Of a stretch of 11,950 bases of DNA, positions 6,687 to 11,950 are shown piece by piece; position 1 is the first letter of the stretch; every line of letters begins with the position of its first letter. Position numbers and translations under genes: made by a program. This DNA comes from Euryarchaeota archaeon UBA175. GTDB taxonomy: Archaea; Thermoplasmatota; Poseidoniia; Poseidoniales; Thalassarchaeaceae. Below the pieces are notes generated by a model that saw only the letters and a program-made list of their open reading frames with translations, was not told the DNA's origin and did no database searches. The DNA lies in assembly GCA_002497895.1 (NCBI GenBank), contig DAFD01000099.1:517-12466 (forward strand), read 5' to 3'.

Positions 6687-6706
6687 CATAGGGAATAGTG
6701 ATAATC
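6687..6706 (+). promoter_or_regulatory. Putative promoter of the giant surface protein gene
   Basis: The 56-base gap contains CATAGGGA (6687-6694), identical to the element before csl4, and TGATAATC (6699-6706), identical to the sequence at 11857-11864 before the last possible gene. TGATAATC is centred about 25 bases before the ATG at 6728, which would give a leaderless mRNA; CATAGGGA would give a leader of about 11 bases. Which one acts as the TATA box cannot be decided from sequence. Confidence 0.4.
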
Positions 6707-6727
6707 TCAGCAAGTGCGCCAATCTTC

Positions 6728-9700
6728 ATGCTGAACGAGGAAACCAAGAGGACAATCGCGCTCGGAATCTGCACACTCTTCTTCGGGGTGACCATGCTCG
6801 GCTTCCTGATAGGCAGCCAAGGTGCAACGCTCGTACTCGGTGTTGAGGAGGAAGCGGATTTCACGCACGGCAGCGGTCCGACGCTGAATGTGCGTGGCAG
6901 CGAGGCCGGCTCGGTCTTCTCTCATTCTGTCCTCAACGTCGCTGATGACGGACCAATCGTAGTGCTAGCAAATGGAACTACAATTGAGTGGTCTGCTGGT
7001 TCCGCAGTATATTCTGAGGATTCTGTGATTTCAAGTTCAGGAGCAGGACAATGCTCGATTCTGAGTAATTATTCGATGTACTGCACTGGTTCGAATAATT
7101 ACGGTCAATTGGGACTTGGTAACACAGCATTTAGCGCTGGATATGTCAGTTTGAGCCCTGAGCCAGTGGTTGTCGACGAGGGCAAGGATCACTCTTGTGC
7201 TATCCTCGTCGATGCGAGTTTGTGGTGCTGGGGTCGCAATCATCACGGTCAGATCGGGGATGACTCGACGACTAATCGTGTATCGCCGGTACAAATCGAT
7301 TTGGGCACCAACGTCGATGTTGTTGCCGTGTCTGCAGGCGAGGATCACACCTGTGCCATCACTGACACAGGGGATGTCAAGTGCTGGGGATACAATATCC
7401 GTGGGCAATTGGGTGATGGCACCACCAACGATTCATATGTTCCAATCGAGGCCAACCACTCAACTGGATTGCGCGCGGTTTCTTTGGTGACCTCGGGTCG
7501 TTCGACCTGCGCCATCTTCGACAATGGCTCGGTCGGTTGCTGGGGTAACAAATACACTGTATTCTCTGACAATGGTGCGGCAACCGCCAATGTCCATCTA
7601 GTCGATTTGGGCGCCGGCGCCACGGCAACGATGCTCGATGGCGTCGGTTCCCACACCTGCGCTGTCATCGACGATGGTTCGATGCAGTGCTGGGGAGTAA
7701 ATACTCATGGACAACTCGGCGATGGCACCTGTTCCTCGACGATTAACTCGGCCTGCTCGGCTGAGAATATTTTCCCCGGCGAGGGAGATTCAACTGTACA
7801 AGTAAATTTGAGCGCCGGTCTTTCGGTGCTTGCAGCGGCGACCAGCACGGATTCAACGTGCGCACTTCTCTCGGATGATTCGCTGCGCTGCTGGGGAGCG
7901 CAGTCGGGAGAATTTGACAATACCAGCGATTCAATGCTCAACCCATACGAGTTGAGCTTCACCGATGGCGCACACGTCGCCTTTACCGATCAGGACATGG
8001 ATGGCGACGGAACTCGCAATATCTTCGATACCCATCAGACCGGCGACGATGACGGTGATGGCGTCATCGATACCGCCGACGATTATCCAAACAATCCTGC
8101 GCGTTGGACTGATTGCGATGACGGAAAGTATGGTCGTCTAATCTGTACCGATGCCGACGCAGGTCACTCTGCGCCAGGTAATACTCTGGTCCAGACTCAA
8201 TGTGAGACGGGAACCTTCCAGCCTTACACTGGTCAATCGACCTGCCTCGATGCCTCCGCCGGTCATTACTCAGATTCGGACGGAGCCACATCTCAGAGTG
8301 CATGCGCGAGCGGATATTACAACGCCATGGTAGGACAATCATCCTGCACCGCCGCGCCTGCCGGTTCCTTCGCATCAACTACTGGTGGCGACGCTGGAGC
8401 AACCAATACGACGGCTCTACCGCTCTCAGTGATGAGTGCGAATTATTCTGCGACGGTAAATGGCGGCAGCGACACCAGTGACGTATTCTCTCTCGATTTG
8501 CCACGAAATGCTTGGTTCTCTGCCAATCTCACCTCGCCGATGGGACAGGACTTCAACATCGATCTACTGAACGAGACTTTCGATATGGTATCGTTCTCAG
8601 CGACCAATGCGACCCAAGAAGAGGTCTCAACATCGGCTGCCGGCAATGCAAGCGGATTCTATTACATCCGCATCATGTATTCCTCGGGTTCGACCGGACC
8701 TGGCAATTACTCACTGGTCATCGACCTACGTTCGACCTCTGGCTCGATGTCACAGATTGGCTCGACGGCGACCTTAGTCGATGCCGAACATGGAATCTCG
8801 ACGACTCTGTGTGGCGTCGGAACTTGGCAGAATCAAGTCGGCTCGACTTCCTGTAATGCAGCCTCCGCCGGACACTATGTCTACGGAACAGGAGCGACCA
8901 CACAAACCGCGTGCTCTCCAGGATATTACCAGCCGACCACTGGCCAGACGACTTGCATAATTGCCTCAACTGGATATTACGTCCCAACTTCTGGCGCAGC
9001 CTCGCAGACCGCGGCCTCGCCCGGTTACTACGTCAATGTCTCAGGATCTTCTTTCCAGCAGGCCTGCGCTGCGGGAACTTACCAGACATCAGCGGCGCAG
9101 ACCACTTGCTTCGCAGCTAATCCTGGATATTACGTACCGACAGCTGGACAAGCCAACATGACAATCTGTGATGTTGGTACATACCAACCGAATTCAGGAC
9201 AGACCTCCTGCATCGACGCGGACCCAGGCAATTATGTTCCAAATCAAGGGGCAACGGCACAGTCCCAATGCTTAGTCGGTACTTACCAACCATACTCAGG
9301 CCAGTGGGCCTGTCTCAATGCCGAGCCTGGGCACTATGTTCCTACAGTGGCGTCCACCTCACAGATTGCCTGCGTTACTGGTACCTATCAGCCGGCGAGT
9401 GGTCAGGACAAATGTGATTCCGCCTCTGCCGGCTATTACGTCAATAGCACTGCAGCAGTCAGTCAAGATCCATGTTTGCCCGGAACATACCAACCGAATA
9501 TCGGGCAGACTGAATGCCTAGCCGCCGATGCTGGACATTATGTCGATACGCAAGCGGCGACGGCTCAGATTGCTTGTTCAGCGGGTTCTTACAATCCCAA
9601 TACCGGAGCCGATGAAGCCAGCGATTGTATGCTGGCAGATACAGGGCACTACGTAGCTCTCGATGGCTCGGTTGCACAGTATTCCTGCTCTGCGGGGACC

Positions 9701-11797
9701 TTCGCGGCTAATATGGGACAAATCGCCTGTGATGCAGCAGCTCCAGGGTACTACGTACCCGCTGTCGCCGCTGACGCTCAGATTCCTTGTGCACTCGGAT
9801 CTTGGCAAGCCTCTCAGGGAGCGACCGAGTGCGCAACCGCCGACCCTGGGCATTATGTCGATCAGGAGGCCTCCACAATGCAGACAGCTTGCGCAGCGGG
9901 CTCATACAATCCAAGCAGTGGTTCGATCGACTCAGATGACTGCATGGCAGCCGATGCTGGAAGTTACGTAGGCAATGAAGGCTCAGCCGAGCAATTACTC
10001 TGTCCAGCAGGGACCTATCAGCCAGCACCGGGTCAGTCAAGTTGTATCGATGCTGACTTCGGTTACCATGTGCCGACAGATGGTTCGACGGGACAGATTG
10101 GTTGCAGTATGGGATCCTACCAAGGAGAACGAGCCGGCACAGAGTGTCTGACAGCTGAGCCCGGCCATTACGTCGATTCTCACTTTGCATCCGCTCAGCA
10201 AGCCTGCCTCGCGGGCACATACAATCCCAACAGTGGATCAACCTCGGCTAACGATTGCATCGAGGCGAACTCAGGATACTTCGTCGCTCATACAGGATCA
10301 TCCGCTCAAGAGGCATGCGAATTAGGAACCTATCAGCCGAGCGCAGGATGGTCAAACTGCCTCGTAGCCGACCCTGGTTTCTATGTTGATACGATGGCTG
10401 CAACAGCCCAAATCGCTTGTGAGGCAGGTGACTACAACCCGAACTCGGGGTCGGTCACGGCCTCAGCCTGTTCCGATGCAGACCCAGGAAACTACGTCCC
10501 TGACCCTGCCTCCTCTGCCCAGATTCCATGTGAGGAGGGAAATTATCAGAACCTCCGCGGACAGACCGAGTGCAAATCCGCGGGCCTCGGTTATTACGTC
10601 GATTCCCCGTCAGCAATCTCACAAAATCCAGCCCCTATTGACTACTACATAGACACCGAAGGAGCGACTGAAGCACTGCCTTGCCCTAATGGGCAGATGA
10701 CAATGGTGGAAGCAGCCAAGGATGTCAGCGATTGTCACATCGATACCGACGGCGACCGAATTCCCGACTTCCTCGACAGAGACGATGACGGCGACGGTAT
10801 CGACGACGGTTGGGATCTATGTGATTACGGCTTGATGAACTGGACCAGTACCAAATTAAACGACTGGGATCAAGATGGCTGCGAGGATACCATCGAGGAC
10901 AATGACGACGATAATGACGGATACCTCGATGACAATGATGTCCTCCCGCTCGACCCCGAAGAATGGCTCGACACTGACGGCGACGGAATCGGCAATAACG
11001 CGGATACCGACGACGACGGCGATGGTATTCCTGACCTTGAAGAGCAGAGTCTCGGTTTGGATCCGCTCGTTGCAGATTACGATGGCGATGGATATAACGA
11101 CAGCATCGACGCTTTCCCCAAGGATGCTGATGAATGGATTGACACCGACGGCGACGGGGTCGGAGATAATTCTGACAGGTTCCCTACGATCAAATTCTAC
11201 CAGAATTACGTTCAGGCCTCGATTCATCTTGTGATTGGCCTGATCATCCTCGGTGTCATCGGCTTCAGTGTGCGCATGGGAATGGGTCGAAGTGAGAAAC
11301 CTGAGGCCGATGATAGCACGCACGAATTACGTGAGATTGGAGGTGTCGAAGTAAGAATTTCGGCCGAGGATATGCTGTATGATGACGAGCCGGTTCCAGA
11401 ACCAGAGCCTGAGCCTGAATTCACGCCACCTGTAGCGATGTTCGATTTGGACTCGGCTCAGCCTTCGGTGGCAGAAGTCGAGGAAGACGAACCAACGACT
11501 GAGCCGATGGCTTGGGATCTAACTCATGAGGCCGAGTCGGAGGAAGAATCTCTCGAAGAAGACTACGACGAGTCAGCCGATGAAGTATCAGAGGTAGGCG
11601 AGCTTGACCTAGGGTCATTACTCGATACGGCTCCGCCACCAAAGCCACGCGTCGAAGCTCCTGAGGATGCTCAAATCAACGAGCATGGACAGAAGGTTTG
11701 GCAAGATGCAAACGACGATATTTGGGTGCAGAACCCCGACGGCAGTCTACTGAAACACAACGTATTGACTGGAGCCTGGGAGCCATACACGCAGTAG
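6728..11797 (+). CDS. Giant multidomain surface protein (RCC1-like, Cys repeats, calcium repeats, TM, acidic tail)
   Basis: Protein of 1689 residues. Residues about 10-32 are a hydrophobic signal or anchor. Residues about 100-400 hold six RCC1-like repeats. Residues 421-460 are Asp-rich calcium-binding repeats (thrombospondin type-3 style). From about 473 there are Cys-containing repeats like the GCC2/GCC3 or ephrin-receptor-like family, interrupted at about 564-669 by a beta-rich domain resembling a PPC (pre-peptidase C-terminal) domain and ending near 1338. More DxDGDGxxD repeats fill 1339-1489. A membrane helix spans about 1499-1517. A 172-residue acidic tail follows, with a Pro-Glu run (1554-1565) and a final motif with W1658, W1665 and W1684. 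Topology should be outside for most of the chain and inside for the tail. No protease or other catalytic motif was seen. A role in adhesion, binding of particles or polymers, or cell-envelope sensing is inference. ATG 6728 is preferred over GTG 6698, since the hydrophobic segment follows directly. Confidence 0.85.
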   Translation: MLNEETKRTIALGICTLFFGVTMLGFLIGSQGATLVLGVEEEADFTHGSGPTLNVRGSEAGSVFSHSVLNVADDGPIVVLANGTTIEWSAGSAVYSEDSVISSSGAGQCSILSNYSMYCTGSNNYGQLGLGNTAFSAGYVSLSPEPVVVDEGKDHSCAILVDASLWCWGRNHHGQIGDDSTTNRVSPVQIDLGTNVDVVAVSAGEDHTCAITDTGDVKCWGYNIRGQLGDGTTNDSYVPIEANHSTGLRAVSLVTSGRSTCAIFDNGSVGCWGNKYTVFSDNGAATANVHLVDLGAGATATMLDGVGSHTCAVIDDGSMQCWGVNTHGQLGDGTCSSTINSACSAENIFPGEGDSTVQVNLSAGLSVLAAATSTDSTCALLSDDSLRCWGAQSGEFDNTSDSMLNPYELSFTDGAHVAFTDQDMDGDGTRNIFDTHQTGDDDGDGVIDTADDYPNNPARWTDCDDGKYGRLICTDADAGHSAPGNTLVQTQCETGTFQPYTGQSTCLDASAGHYSDSDGATSQSACASGYYNAMVGQSSCTAAPAGSFASTTGGDAGATNTTALPLSVMSANYSATVNGGSDTSDVFSLDLPRNAWFSANLTSPMGQDFNIDLLNETFDMVSFSATNATQEEVSTSAAGNASGFYYIRIMYSSGSTGPGNYSLVIDLRSTSGSMSQIGSTATLVDAEHGISTTLCGVGTWQNQVGSTSCNAASAGHYVYGTGATTQTACSPGYYQPTTGQTTCIIASTGYYVPTSGAASQTAASPGYYVNVSGSSFQQACAAGTYQTSAAQTTCFAANPGYYVPTAGQANMTICDVGTYQPNSGQTSCIDADPGNYVPNQGATAQSQCLVGTYQPYSGQWACLNAEPGHYVPTVASTSQIACVTGTYQPASGQDKCDSASAGYYVNSTAAVSQDPCLPGTYQPNIGQTECLAADAGHYVDTQAATAQIACSAGSYNPNTGADEASDCMLADTGHYVALDGSVAQYSCSAGTFAANMGQIACDAAAPGYYVPAVAADAQIPCALGSWQASQGATECATADPGHYVDQEASTMQTACAAGSYNPSSGSIDSDDCMAADAGSYVGNEGSAEQLLCPAGTYQPAPGQSSCIDADFGYHVPTDGSTGQIGCSMGSYQGERAGTECLTAEPGHYVDSHFASAQQACLAGTYNPNSGSTSANDCIEANSGYFVAHTGSSAQEACELGTYQPSAGWSNCLVADPGFYVDTMAATAQIACEAGDYNPNSGSVTASACSDADPGNYVPDPASSAQIPCEEGNYQNLRGQTECKSAGLGYYVDSPSAISQNPAPIDYYIDTEGATEALPCPNGQMTMVEAAKDVSDCHIDTDGDRIPDFLDRDDDGDGIDDGWDLCDYGLMNWTSTKLNDWDQDGCEDTIEDNDDDNDGYLDDNDVLPLDPEEWLDTDGDGIGNNADTDDDGDGIPDLEEQSLGLDPLVADYDGDGYNDSIDAFPKDADEWIDTDGDGVGDNSDRFPTIKFYQNYVQASIHLVIGLIILGVIGFSVRMGMGRSEKPEADDSTHELREIGGVEVRISAEDMLYDDEPVPEPEPEPEFTPPVAMFDLDSAQPSVAEVEEDEPTTEPMAWDLTHEAESEEESLEEDYDESADEVSEVGELDLGSLLDTAPPPKPRVEAPEDAQINEHGQKVWQDANDDIWVQNPDGSLLKHNVLTGAWEPYTQ
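7029..7920 (+). repeat. Six RCC1-like propeller repeats
   Basis: Six repeats of the form CAI-dGs-CWG-N-GQLGDGT have their first Cys codons at 7052, 7196, 7352, 7508, 7658 and 7859. Spacing is 52 residues in the middle of the series, close to RCC1 blade length. Each repeat carries a Cys pair (for example SCAILVDASLWCWG), suggesting one disulfide per blade, as fits a secreted propeller. The fourth and sixth lack the GQLGDG loop. Confidence 0.75.
8144..10735 (+). repeat. Cys repeat array, 34/37-residue units (GCC2/GCC3 or ephrin-receptor-like)
   Basis: Units follow C-xx-GTYQP-xxGQ-xx-C-xx-A-xPG-xYVP-xxGA-xx-Q-xx, 102 bases (34 residues) long, with longer 111-base units having GSYNPxSGSxxxxDC. 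Unit starts include 8201, 8303, then after the PPC-like insert 8810, 8912, 9065, 9167, 9269, 9371, 9473, 9788, 10103, 10205, 10316, 10418 and 10529. Each unit is two related halves of 17 residues. About nineteen units are recognisable, plus a 19-residue leading segment from 8144 and a degenerate end. Confidence 0.85.
9473..10417 (+). repeat. Three tandem 315-base higher-order repeats
   Basis: Starts at 9473, 9788 and 10103 are exactly 315 bases apart. Each block holds a short unit ending in GHYVD, a long unit with GSYNP or GTYNP and DC, then another short unit (34+37+34 residues). The next long unit appears at 10418, one unit earlier than the pattern predicts, so the register breaks there. 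The copies differ at many bases, so the duplication is old or has been diversified. Confidence 0.75.
10742..11188 (+). repeat. Asp-rich calcium-binding (thrombospondin type-3-like) repeats
   Basis: Encodes repeated DxDGDGxxD loops, such as DTDGDRIPDFLDRDDDGDGI and DTDGDGIGNNADTDDDGDGI, between the Cys repeats and the membrane helix. Similar loops bind calcium and stiffen the chain, which fits a stalk next to the membrane. A shorter set lies at 7988-8107, between the RCC1-like region and the first Cys repeats. Confidence 0.8.
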
Positions 11798-11812
11798 AGG
11801 AGACCCCGTTTC

Positions 11813-11829
11813 GTTGTGTTTTCCACAAC
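11813..11829 (+). terminator. Possible terminator after the giant gene
   Basis: GTTGTG (11813-11818) and CACAAC (11824-11829) form a perfect 6-bp stem around TTTTC, within the T-rich stretch 11809-11822 that starts 12 bases after the stop codon. Archaeal termination depends mainly on T-rich runs; the hairpin may be incidental. Confidence 0.35.
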
Positions 11830-11856
11830 CGAACTGACCAATCGCGCGCGTCGCAT

Positions 11857-11864
11857 TGATAATC
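11857..11864 (+). promoter_or_regulatory. Putative TATA-like box before the last possible gene
   Basis: TGATAATC here is identical to the element at 6699-6706 upstream of the giant gene. Transcription would start near 11886, just before the in-frame GTG at 11889 and ATG at 11898. Confidence 0.3.
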
Positions 11865-11897
11865 CGACACCTGATGCGAGAGTCACCGGTGAGAGAA

Positions 11898-11950
11898 ATG
11901 ATAGACATCGATAACGAACATATCCCAACAATCGAGGCAAGCGCCCACTG
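11898..11950 (+). CDS. Possible start of an unknown gene, partial
   Basis: An open frame from ATG 11898 reads MIDIDNEHIPTIEASAH to the window edge. In-frame alternatives are GTG 11889 and ATG 11874. A TATA-like box at 11857-11864 supports a gene starting here. There are too few residues to recognise a family. Confidence 0.35.
   Translation, partial: MIDIDNEHIPTIEASAH

Noticed and set aside
9708..10241. 177-codon open frame on the minus strand inside the repeat array
   Set aside because: It lies opposite the repeats, has a repetitive Arg/His/Ser-rich composition and no domain or promoter. It is a shadow of the biased codon use.
8144..10735. Regular 51/102-base periodicity resembling a CRISPR or satellite array
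   Set aside because: The period is a multiple of three, the frame stays open throughout, and the repeats diverge at the DNA level while their protein motif is kept. It is a coding repeat.
10856..11323. 155-codon minus-strand frame rich in Ile and Val
   Set aside because: It is the reverse complement of the Asp-rich calcium repeats (GAY codons read as RTC), which yields false hydrophobic sequence.

Overview
The window looks like a piece of an archaeal chromosome, most likely a planktonic euryarchaeon of the Marine Group II (Poseidoniales) type. The archaeal signs are a Csl4 exosome subunit, an archaeal METTL5-type methyltransferase, a COG1031-type radical SAM protein, and TATA-like boxes 25-38 bases before start codons. 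The narrower assignment is inference. It rests on the mix of these genes with RmuC, an M23-type peptidase domain and a giant acidic surface protein with Asp-rich calcium repeats and a short tryptophan-rich C-terminal module.

Layout. (1) Minus strand, 1-1467: rmuC, followed 25 bases downstream by the start of an M23-family metallopeptidase gene that runs off the left edge; a perfect UUCG-capped hairpin lies between them. (2) A divergent promoter region of about 125 bases (1468-1593). (3) Plus strand, 1594-3376: aspartate-semialdehyde dehydrogenase (asd), then a METTL5-like rRNA adenine methyltransferase, probably one transcript. (4) A hairpin-rich gap of 95 bases (3377-3471), then a gene for an exosome Csl4 subunit extended by a second zinc finger, an RRM and an RGG tail. 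(5) 4890-6671: a radical SAM protein with a C-terminal helix-hairpin-helix. (6) 6728-11797: a 1689-residue, type-I-like surface protein with a six-blade RCC1-like region, calcium-binding repeats, about nineteen Cys-containing 34/37-residue repeats interrupted by a PPC-like domain, more calcium-binding repeats, one membrane helix and an acidic cytoplasmic tail. (7) A short gap with a possible terminator and promoter, then the possible first codons of another gene at the right edge.

The centre of the window leans towards RNA biology: an rRNA methyltransferase, an exosome cap protein carrying extra RNA-binding modules, and a radical SAM protein of unknown substrate. The most novel items are the Csl4-zinc finger-RRM-RGG fusion behind a structured leader and the nested repeat system of the giant surface protein. 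In that protein nearly every CxxC of the parent repeat family has decayed to CxxA or QxxC in strict alternation, and part of it carries an exact 315-base higher-order period. No tRNA, rRNA, CRISPR array or insertion sequence was seen. No stretch of 300 bases or more lacks a gene.
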